Positions 54,691 through 64,000 of a stretch of DNA of 64,000 bases are shown here, one piece after another. Position 1 is the first letter of the stretch; each line of letters begins with the position of its first letter. The position numbers and the translations under genes were made by a program. The notes under the pieces are model-generated. The model saw only the letters and a program-made list of their open reading frames with translations. It had not been told where the DNA came from and did not search any database. The DNA is from Streptomyces sp. LUP30 (lineage in GTDB: Bacteria; Actinomycetota; Actinomycetes; Streptomycetales; Streptomycetaceae), in assembly GCF_001746365.1 (NCBI RefSeq), contig NZ_MJAJ01000040.1, positions 19,784 through 83,783 on the forward strand. The letters are read 5' to 3'.

Positions 54691-54698
<8 letters not shown>
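53556..54698 (+). CDS. carA: Carbamoyl phosphate synthase small subunit
   Basis: 380 residues from an ATG at 53556. Glutaminase triad: Cys in GICFGNQILGRALG, His and Glu in YHPEAAAGPHD. N-terminal domain VLVLEDGRIFRGRAYGAVG is typical. It supplies ammonia from glutamine to CarB. It overlaps carB by 8 bp. Confidence 0.98.
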
Positions 54699-58005
<3,307 letters not shown>

Positions 58006-58012
58006 CAGCGCT

Positions 58013-58042
58013 GAGGGGGACACCGGGAACGGTGTCCCCCTC
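58013..58042 (+). other. Hairpin between carB and pyrD
   Basis: Perfect 12-bp stem GAGGGGGACACC/GGTGTCCCCCTC with loop GGGAAC, 7 nt after the carB stop and 14 nt before the pyrD ATG. It is followed by TTCACGAGGGAACC, which holds the pyrD ribosome site. It looks like a terminator, an attenuator or a stabilising RNA element. Confidence 0.75.
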
Positions 58043-58056
58043 TTCACGAGGGAACC

Positions 58057-59163
58057 ATGTACAAGATCTTCTTCAATCTCGTCTTCAAGCGGATGGACCC
58101 CGAGCAGGCCCACCACCTGGCCTTCCGCTGGATCCGCCTCGCCGTCCGCGTCCCCGTGCTGCGCACCTTCGTGGCCGCCGCCTTCGCCCCCCGCTACGAA
58201 GAGCTCCGCACCGAGGCCTTCGGCCTGCGCATGCACGGCCCCTTCGGGCTCGCGGCCGGCTTCGACAAGAACGCGATCGCGATCGACGGCATGGCGATGC
58301 TCGGCTTCGACCACGTCGAGATCGGCACGGTCACCGGTGAGCCGCAGCCCGGCAACCCCAAGCGGCGGCTGTTCCGCCTCGTGAAGGACCGGGCGCTCAT
58401 CAACCGGATGGGCTTCAACAACGAGGGCTCGCTGGCCGTCGCCGCGCGGCTGGCCTCCCGCACCCCCGTCTTCAAGCCCGTCGTCGGCGTCAACATCGGC
58501 AAGACCAAGGTCGTCCCCGAGGAGGAGGCCGTCGGCGACTACGTGAAGTCGGCCGAGCGGCTCGCCCCCTACGCCGACTACCTCGTCGTGAACGTGTCCT
58601 CGCCGAACACGCCCGGGCTGCGCAACCTGCAGGCCACCGAGGCGCTCCGGCCGCTGCTGAGCGCCGTGCGCGAGGCCGCCGACCGCGCGGTGGGCGCGCG
58701 CCGGGTCCCGCTGCTGGTGAAGATCGCCCCGGACCTGGCGGACGAGGACGTCGACGCGGTCGCCGACCTGGCCGTGGAGCTGGGCCTGGACGGGATCATC
58801 GCGACCAACACCACCGTCGAGCGCGAGGGCCTGGGGCTGACGTCCGACCCCTCGCTGGTGAAGGAGACCGGCGGACTGTCCGGAGCGCCCCTCAAGGCCC
58901 GCTCCCTGGAGGTGCTGCGCCGGCTCTACGCGCGCGTGGGCGACCGGATCACCCTGGTGGGCGTCGGCGGCGTCGAGGACGCCGAGGACGCCTGGCAGCG
59001 CATCCTGGCCGGGGCCACGCTGGTCCAGGGGTACAGCGCCTTCGTCTACGAAGGGCCGTTCTACGCTCGCGGCCTCCACAAGGGGCTCGCCGCCCGCCTG
59101 CGGACGAGCCCGCACGCCACCCTCGCCGACGCCGTCGGCGCCGACGTGAGGAAGACGGCATGA
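58057..59163 (+). CDS. pyrD: Quinone-dependent dihydroorotate dehydrogenase (class 2)
   Basis: 368 residues from an ATG at 58057. The N-terminal 45 residues form the short membrane-binding helix pair of class 2. FMN motif FGLAAGFDKNAIAIDGM, catalytic Ser in VNVSSPNTPGLRNLQ, GVGGVEDAEDAWQRILAGA for phosphate binding. Oxidises dihydroorotate using menaquinone. ATGA overlap with pyrF. Confidence 0.97.
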   Translation: MYKIFFNLVFKRMDPEQAHHLAFRWIRLAVRVPVLRTFVAAAFAPRYEELRTEAFGLRMHGPFGLAAGFDKNAIAIDGMAMLGFDHVEIGTVTGEPQPGNPKRRLFRLVKDRALINRMGFNNEGSLAVAARLASRTPVFKPVVGVNIGKTKVVPEEEAVGDYVKSAERLAPYADYLVVNVSSPNTPGLRNLQATEALRPLLSAVREAADRAVGARRVPLLVKIAPDLADEDVDAVADLAVELGLDGIIATNTTVEREGLGLTSDPSLVKETGGLSGAPLKARSLEVLRRLYARVGDRITLVGVGGVEDAEDAWQRILAGATLVQGYSAFVYEGPFYARGLHKGLAARLRTSPHATLADAVGADVRKTA

Positions 59164-60002
59164 CCCTGGAGCCCTTCGGCGCGCGACTGCGCCGTGCCAT
59201 GGACGAGCGCGGTCCCCTGTGCGTCGGCATCGACCCGCACGCGTCCCTGCTCGCCGAGTGGGGTCTGAACGACGACGTGGCCGGTCTGGAGCGGTTCAGC
59301 CGCACGGTCGTCGAGGCGACCGCGGACCGGGTCGCCCTGCTGAAGCCGCAGAGCGCCTTCTTCGAGCGGTTCGGCTCGCGCGGGGTCGCCGTCCTGGAGA
59401 GGACGGTGCAGGAGGCGCGGGCGGCCGGCGCGCTGGTCGTCATGGACGCCAAGCGTGGCGACATCGGCTCGACCATGGCCGCCTACGCCGAGTCCTTCCT
59501 GCACAAGGACGCGCCGTTGTTCTCCGACGCCCTCACCGTCTCGCCGTACCTCGGCTACGGATCGCTCGCCCCGGCGGTGGCGCTGGCCCGGGAGAGCGGC
59601 GCCGGGCTGTTCGTGCTGGCGCTCACCTCCAACCCGGAGGGCGGCGAGGTGCAGCACGCGGTACGCGCCGACGGGCGGAACGTGGGCGCGACGATGCTCG
59701 CGCACCTGGCGGCGGAGAACGCGGGGGAGGAGCCGCTGGGCTCCTTCGGGGCGGTCGTGGGCGCCACGCTGGGCGATCTCTCGGCGTACGACCTCGACGT
59801 CAACGGGCCGCTCCTCGCGCCCGGCGTCGGCGCCCAGGGGGCGACCCCGGCCGATCTGCCGCGGGCCTTCGGGACCGCGGTGCGCAACGTGGTGCCGAAC
59901 GTGAGCCGGGGTGTGTTGCGTCACGGTCCCGACGTGGTCGCTCTGCGTGACGCCGTGGAGCGGTTCGCGCGAGAAGTGCGGACCGCCGTGACCTCCGTCT
60001 GA
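59160..60002 (+). CDS. pyrF: Orotidine 5'-phosphate decarboxylase (type 2)
   Basis: 280 residues from an ATG at 59160 overlapping pyrD. The catalytic Lys-Asp block is VVMDAKRGDIGSTMAAYAESF, the form specific to the actinobacterial-type (family 2) enzyme. CVGIDPHASLLAEWGL and GATLGDLSAYDL follow. Ends the UMP pathway. Confidence 0.97.
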   Translation: MTLEPFGARLRRAMDERGPLCVGIDPHASLLAEWGLNDDVAGLERFSRTVVEATADRVALLKPQSAFFERFGSRGVAVLERTVQEARAAGALVVMDAKRGDIGSTMAAYAESFLHKDAPLFSDALTVSPYLGYGSLAPAVALARESGAGLFVLALTSNPEGGEVQHAVRADGRNVGATMLAHLAAENAGEEPLGSFGAVVGATLGDLSAYDLDVNGPLLAPGVGAQGATPADLPRAFGTAVRNVVPNVSRGVLRHGPDVVALRDAVERFAREVRTAVTSV

Positions 60003-60141
60003 CGGGCTCCGGCCGTCCGACCGGGGGCTCGATCGGGCGGCCGGTGGTCGACTTGAGCCTGGATACATTCTCAAATCCGGGGCACTATGTCTTAAATGTC
60101 CGGCCCTACGGAGGCTGACCAGGACTTTTCCTCTGTTCTCG

Positions 60142-60170
60142 CTGACTCTGGCGGAGTTGGCCGCTAGTCT
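60142..60170 (+). promoter_or_regulatory. Vegetative promoter for the sIHF gene
   Basis: -35 CTGACT at 60142-60147, 17-bp spacer, -10 TAGTCT at 60165-60170. It is a good sigma-HrdB match. Transcription would start near 60177, giving a 100-nt leader that holds a stem (GGTGAGGG/TCCTCACC, 60213-60238). The rest of the 276-bp pyrF-sIHF gap holds nothing else I can support. Confidence 0.7.
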
Positions 60171-60278
60171 CCGACGGAGAGTGAACGGGCAAGCGTGTTG
60201 TCCGGCTCACCTGGTGAGGGACGACTAGGTTCCTCACCGGTCCGTATCCGACAGTTCGACATCCGAGGTGACGTAGGC

Positions 60279-60602
60279 GTGGCTCTTCCGCCCCTTACCC
60301 CCGAACAGCGCGCAGCCGCGCTCGAAAAGGCCGCCGCGGCTCGCCGGGAGCGGGCCGAGGTCAAGAATCGACTCAAGCACTCCGGCGCCTCTCTTCACGA
60401 GGTCATCAAGCAGGGTCAGGAAAACGACGTCATCGGCAAGATGAAGGTCTCCGCCCTCCTGGAGTCGCTCCCGGGCGTGGGCAAGGTCCGCGCCAAGCAG
60501 ATCATGGAGCGACTCGGCATCTCCGAGAGCCGCCGTGTACGCGGCCTCGGTTCCAACCAGATCGCCTCCCTGGAGCGTGAGTTCGGCAGCACCGGCTCCT
60601 GA
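60279..60602 (+). CDS. sihF: Streptomyces integration host factor-like nucleoid protein (sIHF)
   Basis: 107 residues from a GTG at 60279, with GAGGTG upstream. Two-part structure: an N-terminal basic helix (LTPEQRAAALEKAAAARRERAEVKNRLKH is helical and Lys/Arg-rich) and a C-terminal helix-hairpin-helix (LLESLPGVGKVRAKQIMERLGI). sIHF binds DNA without sequence preference and shapes the Streptomyces nucleoid and development. Actinobacteria-specific. Next to gmk, as in S. coelicolor. Confidence 0.95.
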   Translation: MALPPLTPEQRAAALEKAAAARRERAEVKNRLKHSGASLHEVIKQGQENDVIGKMKVSALLESLPGVGKVRAKQIMERLGISESRRVRGLGSNQIASLEREFGSTGS

Positions 60603-60662
60603 TTCCCGGGTCTTGCCGGTAGGGAGTCCCGGGCACTCCGGGATTGCTGGAATAATCGCTGC

Positions 60663-61256
60663 ATGGCTGCAACATTCCGGGGGACGACCCCCGAGCCCCC
60701 GGACGTACGTCCGCGGCTGACCGTGCTCTCCGGCCCCTCCGGGGTCGGCAAGAGCACGGTCGTCGCTCATATGCGCAAGGAACACCCCGAGGTCTGGCTC
60801 TCGGTGTCGGCGACGACCCGCAAGCCCCGCCCCGGCGAGCAGCACGGCGTCCACTACTTCTTCGTCACCGACGAGGAGATGGACAAGCTGATCGCCAACG
60901 GCGAGCTGCTGGAGTGGGCCGAGTTCGCCGGCAACCGGTACGGCACTCCGCGCGCCGCCGTGCTGGAGCGCCTGGAGTCGGGCGAGCCGGTGCTGCTGGA
61001 GATCGATCTCCAGGGCGCCCGGCAGGTCCGCGAGTCCATGTCCGACGCCCAGCTGGTGTTCCTGGCTCCGCCGTCCTGGGAGGAGCTGGTGCGCAGACTC
61101 ACCGGGCGGGGCACCGAACCGCCCGAGGTCATCGAGCGCCGCCTGGCGGCGGCGAAGATCGAACTCGCGGCCGAGCCGGAGTTCGACGAGACCCTGGTCA
61201 ACACCTCCGTCGAGGACGTGGCGCGTGAGCTGCTAGCCTTGATGGATGTTGTGTGA
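60663..61256 (+). CDS. gmk: Guanylate kinase
   Basis: 197 residues from an ATG at 60663. P-loop LSGPSGVGKSTVVAHM, GMP-binding SVSATTRKPRPGE with Tyr-Arg block (FAGNRYGTPRAAV), and lid ARRLTGRGTEPPE-type Arg set. It phosphorylates GMP to GDP. rpoZ follows 70 bp downstream, the usual pair. Confidence 0.97.
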   Translation: MAATFRGTTPEPPDVRPRLTVLSGPSGVGKSTVVAHMRKEHPEVWLSVSATTRKPRPGEQHGVHYFFVTDEEMDKLIANGELLEWAEFAGNRYGTPRAAVLERLESGEPVLLEIDLQGARQVRESMSDAQLVFLAPPSWEELVRRLTGRGTEPPEVIERRLAAAKIELAAEPEFDETLVNTSVEDVARELLALMDVV

Positions 61257-61326
61257 TCGCGGATTCGTGCTCTTCGCGGCCTCTGTGATCACGACCGGTC
61301 TTTTCCCATCCATCGGAAGGTAGAGC

Positions 61327-61599
61327 GTGTCCTCTTCCATCTCCGCGCCCGAGGGCATCATCAACCCGCCGATCGACGAGCTCCTCGAGGCCACCGACTC
61401 GAAGTACAGCCTCGTGATCTACGCGGCCAAGCGGGCCCGCCAGATCAACGCGTACTACTCGCAGCTCGGCGAGGGCCTCCTCGAGTACGTCGGTCCGCTC
61501 GTGGACACCCACGTCCACGAGAAGCCGCTCTCGATCGCCCTCCGCGAGATCAACGCCGGACTGCTGACGTCCGAGGCCGTCGAAGGCCCCGCCCAGTAG
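61327..61599 (+). CDS. rpoZ: RNA polymerase omega subunit
   Basis: 90 residues from a GTG at 61327. Omega fold with INPPIDELLEATDSKYSLVIYAAKRARQIN, whose conserved AAKRARQI block contacts beta-prime. Small and complete. In Streptomyces loss of omega changes promoter use and secondary metabolism. Confidence 0.97.
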   Translation: MSSSISAPEGIINPPIDELLEATDSKYSLVIYAAKRARQINAYYSQLGEGLLEYVGPLVDTHVHEKPLSIALREINAGLLTSEAVEGPAQ

Positions 61600-61624
61600 T
61601 ATTTTCGGCTCGCAGTTGGTTTTT

Positions 61625-61659
61625 CCACAGGCCCGGCAGCACGACTGCCGGGCCTGTGG
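61625..61659 (+). terminator. Terminator after rpoZ
   Basis: Perfect 15-bp stem CCACAGGCCCGGCAG/CTGCCGGGCCTGTGG with loop CACGA, 25 nt after the stop. No T-tract follows. It separates rpoZ from coaBC. Confidence 0.85.
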
Positions 61660-61723
61660 TGTGTGATGGACTCGTACGCCGGGAGCCACGGCGGACGAAA
61701 TCGTCGAGGTCCGGGGAGAGACG

Positions 61724-62926
61724 GTGGACACACCGAAGGTCGTTCTGGGGGTCAGCGGCGGCATCGCCGCCTACAAGGCCTGTGAGCTGCTGCGCCGGCT
61801 GACGGAGTCGGGTCATGACGTGCGCGTCGTCCCCACCGCCTCCGCGCTGCACTTCGTCGGCGCCGCCACCTGGTCCGCCCTGTCCGGCCACCCGGTCTCC
61901 ACCGAGGTGTGGGACGACGTCCACGAGGTACCGCACGTCCGTATCGGCCAGCACGCCGACCTGGTCGTCGTCGCTCCGGCCACCGCCGACATGCTCGCCA
62001 AGGCCGCCCACGGCCTGGCCGACGACCTCCTCACCAACACCCTCCTCACGGCCCGCTGCCCGGTCGTCTTCGCCCCCGCGATGCACACTGAGATGTGGGA
62101 GCACCCGGCCACCCAGGAGAACGTGGCGACACTGCGCCGCCGGGGCGCCGTCGTGATCGAACCGGCCGTCGGCCGGCTCACCGGCGTCGACACCGGCAAG
62201 GGCCGCCTGCCCGACCCCGGCGAGATCTTCGAGGTCTGCCGCCGCGTCCTGGCCCGGGGCGTGCGCGAACCCGACCTGGCCGGCCGGCATGTCGTGGTCA
62301 GCGCCGGCGGCACCCGCGAACCCCTCGACCCGGTCCGCTTCCTCGGCAACCGCTCCTCCGGCAAGCAGGGCTACGCGCTGGCCCGCACCGCCGCCGCCCG
62401 TGGCGCCCGTGTCACCCTCGTCGCGGCCAACACCGGCCTGCCCGACCCGGCGGGGGTCGACGTCGTACAGGTCGGCACGGCCGTGCACCTGCGCGAGGCC
62501 GTCCTGAAGGCGGCCGCCGACGCCGACGCGGTCGTCATGGCGGCCGCCGTAGCCGATTTCCGGCCGGAGACCTACACGGCCGGAAAGATCAAGAAGAAGG
62601 ACGGCAAGGAACCGGACCCGATCGTCCTCGTGCGAAATCCGGACATCCTCGCGGAGCTGTCCGCCGACCGGGCGCGCGCCGATCAGGTGGTCGTCGGCTT
62701 CGCCGCCGAGACCGACGACGTCCTGGCCAACGGCCGGACGAAGCTGCGGCGCAAGGGGTGCGATCTGCTGGTGGTGAACGAGGTGGGAGAGCGCAGGACA
62801 TTCGGCTCCGAGGAGAACGAGGCCGTTGTGCTGGGCGCCGACGGCAGTGAAACGCCCGTGCCCCACGGCCCCAAGGAGGCCCTGGCCGAAATCGTATGGG
62901 ACCTGGTGACGCGGCGACTGAGCTGA
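61724..62926 (+). CDS. coaBC: Bifunctional phosphopantothenoylcysteine decarboxylase / phosphopantothenate-cysteine ligase
   Basis: 400 residues from a GTG at 61724. N-terminal CoaC (1-180) has the FMN-binding LGVSGGIAAYKACELLRRL and PAMHTEMW. C-terminal CoaB opens VVVSAGGTREPLDPVRFLGNRSSGKQGYALA and carries the Lys-rich KIKKKDGKEPDPIVLVRNPDIL. Together they make phosphopantetheine for coenzyme A, the first steps after pantothenate kinase. metK follows after 240 bp. Confidence 0.96.
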   Translation: MDTPKVVLGVSGGIAAYKACELLRRLTESGHDVRVVPTASALHFVGAATWSALSGHPVSTEVWDDVHEVPHVRIGQHADLVVVAPATADMLAKAAHGLADDLLTNTLLTARCPVVFAPAMHTEMWEHPATQENVATLRRRGAVVIEPAVGRLTGVDTGKGRLPDPGEIFEVCRRVLARGVREPDLAGRHVVVSAGGTREPLDPVRFLGNRSSGKQGYALARTAAARGARVTLVAANTGLPDPAGVDVVQVGTAVHLREAVLKAAADADAVVMAAAVADFRPETYTAGKIKKKDGKEPDPIVLVRNPDILAELSADRARADQVVVGFAAETDDVLANGRTKLRRKGCDLLVVNEVGERRTFGSEENEAVVLGADGSETPVPHGPKEALAEIVWDLVTRRLS

Positions 62927-63172
62927 CTGTTTGATGCGCTTCATCGTCGCCTCCCACCCGGCTCGATTCCGGCGCGGCGCCCCTGGCCAAGGGTGCTCGG
63001 CCTCCGGCAGAATGCCCGTGCCGCAGGTCACAGCGCTCCCGAGAGGCGAGACGGGTGGGCCGGTGGCGGGGTATGACCGATAAACTGTTCTCGGACGACG
63101 CCGGGCGCAGCTCCCGTCGCGTCCGCCCATGATCAGCCAGCAGCCGCTGCAACCCCAGGGAGCGTTGTGTCC

Positions 63173-63421
63173 CGTCGCCTGTTCACTTCGGAGTCTGTGA
63201 CCGAGGGTCACCCCGACAAGATCGCTGACCAGATCAGCGACACCATTCTCGATGCCCTGCTGCGTGAGGACCCGACCTCCCGGGTCGCCGTCGAGACCCT
63301 GATCACGACCGGTCTGGTGCATGTGGCCGGCGAGGTCACGACCAAGGCCTACGCGCCGATCCCCCAGCTGGTGCGCGACAAGATCCTCGAGATCGGCTAC
63401 GACTCCTCCAAGAAGGGCTTC
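63173..63421 (+). repeat. Tandem duplication in metK, copy 1 (249 bp)
   Basis: Identical over its whole length to 63423-63671, with a 250-bp offset. It covers metK codons 3 to about 85. Flanking bases differ at both ends, which defines the borders. A single T at 63422 separates the copies. Confidence 0.98.
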
Positions 63422-63422
63422 T

Positions 63423-63671
63423 CGTCGCCTGTTCACTTCGGAGTCTGTGACCGAGGGTCACCCCGACAAGATCGCTGACCAGATCAGCGACACCATTCTC
63501 GATGCCCTGCTGCGTGAGGACCCGACCTCCCGGGTCGCCGTCGAGACCCTGATCACGACCGGTCTGGTGCATGTGGCCGGCGAGGTCACGACCAAGGCCT
63601 ACGCGCCGATCCCCCAGCTGGTGCGCGACAAGATCCTCGAGATCGGCTACGACTCCTCCAAGAAGGGCTTC
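63423..63671 (+). repeat. Tandem duplication in metK, copy 2 (249 bp)
   Basis: Second identical copy. Downstream sequence continues MetK in the frame of this copy. No start codon upstream of copy 2 gives the full N-terminus; an internal GTG in the VTEGHPDK segment is the only obvious restart. Confidence 0.98.
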
Positions 63672-64000
63672 GACGGCGCGTCCTGCGGCGTCTCGGTGTC
63701 CATCGGCGCGCAGTCCCCGGACATCGCCCAGGGCGTCGACACCGCGTACGAGAACCGCGTCGAGGGCGACGAGGACGAGCTGGACCGGCAGGGCGCGGGC
63801 GACCAGGGCCTGATGTTCGGCTACGCCTCCGACGAGACGCCGACCCTGATGCCGCTGCCGATCTTCCTGGCGCACCGGTTGTCGAAGCGTCTGTCGGACG
63901 TCCGCAAGAACGGGACCATCCCCTACCTGCGCCCCGACGGCAAGACCCAGGTCACCATCGAGTACGACGGCGACAAGGCGGTCCGGCTGGACACCGTCGT

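Larger units (their letters stand above)
63167..64000 (+). pseudogene. metK: S-adenosylmethionine synthetase, disrupted by a tandem duplication (3' end outside window)
   Basis: A GTG at 63167 opens MSRRLFTSESVTEGHPDKIAD, the MetK N-terminus, and reads correctly to GYDSSKKGF near residue 85. There a 249-bp segment begins again, plus one extra T. The frame shifts and stops at 63478. The second copy then restores MetK and the frame continues without stop to the window edge (FDGASCGVSVSIGAQSPDIAQGV, GDQGLMFGYASDETPTLMPL). MetK makes S-adenosylmethionine from methionine and ATP and is normally essential, so a true null is unlikely in a living strain. No SAM riboswitch is seen in the 240 bp upstream. 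Confidence 0.9.

Noticed and set aside
62927..63166. Possible SAM riboswitch upstream of metK
   Set aside because: No S-box or SAM-II/III core motif could be found in the 240 bp; only short GC hairpins.

Overview
This window is a stretch of a Streptomyces chromosome (or a very close actinomycete). The evidence is very high GC, frequent GTG and TTG starts, and lineage markers: the developmental regulator bldD, the nucleoid protein sIHF, and phosphatidylinositol mannoside genes. Gene order matches the conserved actinobacterial block thrS-HIT-PI/PIM genes-pdxST-yebC-ruvCAB-yajC-secDF-apt-rel-hisS-alaS-ruvX-mltG-aro-pepQ-efp-nusB. After it come bldD and the pyrimidine operon, then sIHF-gmk-rpoZ-coaBC-metK. 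The window is housekeeping core. I see no prophage, insertion sequence, CRISPR array or integrative element.

Layout. Positions 1-4.7 kb hold a truncated membrane protein gene, an SRPBCC protein, a tRNA-Val(CAC), a DnaQ-like exonuclease, and a coupled pair consisting of a DUF4365 (PD-(D/E)XK-like) protein and an unknown partner. Positions 4.8-16.1 kb hold thrS, a potassium-channel-like protein, an Ap4A-phosphorylase-type HIT protein, a conserved unknown membrane protein, an EF-G-like GTPase, the PI/PIM genes (PI-phosphate synthase, acyltransferase, PimA-like mannosyltransferase) and a LemA-like protein. Positions 16.2-25.3 kb hold pdxS-pdxT (PLP), yebC, ruvC-ruvA-ruvB, yajC-secD-secF and apt. 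Positions 25.4-34.8 kb hold rel (ppGpp), a DUF349 protein, a membrane-anchored cyclophilin, a metallo-beta-lactamase-fold hydrolase, hisS, a VKOR-family protein and rarA. Positions 34.8-48 kb hold rpsD with a long structured leader, two small envelope proteins, alaS-ruvX-mltG, aroE-aroC-aroK-aroB, a proline-rich P-loop protein and a PepQ-like protein. Positions 48-60 kb hold efp-nusB, bldD (opposite strand, with a clear autoregulatory site) and pyrR-pyrB-pyrC-(membrane protein)-carA-carB-pyrD-pyrF. Positions 60-64 kb hold sIHF, gmk, rpoZ, coaBC and metK.

Many genes are coupled through ATGA or GTGA overlaps: pgsA/patA/pimA, ruvC/ruvA, secF/apt, alaS/ruvX, aroC/aroK/aroB, pyrC/membrane protein/carA and pyrD/pyrF. 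The DUF4365 pair overlaps the same way. This indicates operons for PI/PIM synthesis, Holliday-junction processing, Sec translocation, the shikimate pathway and UMP synthesis.

The clearest anomaly is in metK. An exact 249-bp segment at the 5' end is present twice in tandem with a 250-bp period, which breaks the reading frame of a normally essential gene. It is either an assembly error or a real duplication. Other points of interest are the rpsD leader with stacked UUCG hairpins, a 60-bp perfect palindrome between nusB and bldD, an EF-G-like GTPase lacking the catalytic His, a PepQ homologue with altered metal ligands, and several tandem repeats and promoter-embedded inverted repeats. I see no obviously new large system. 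The best candidates for undescribed biology are the rpsD leader and the DUF4365 gene pair.
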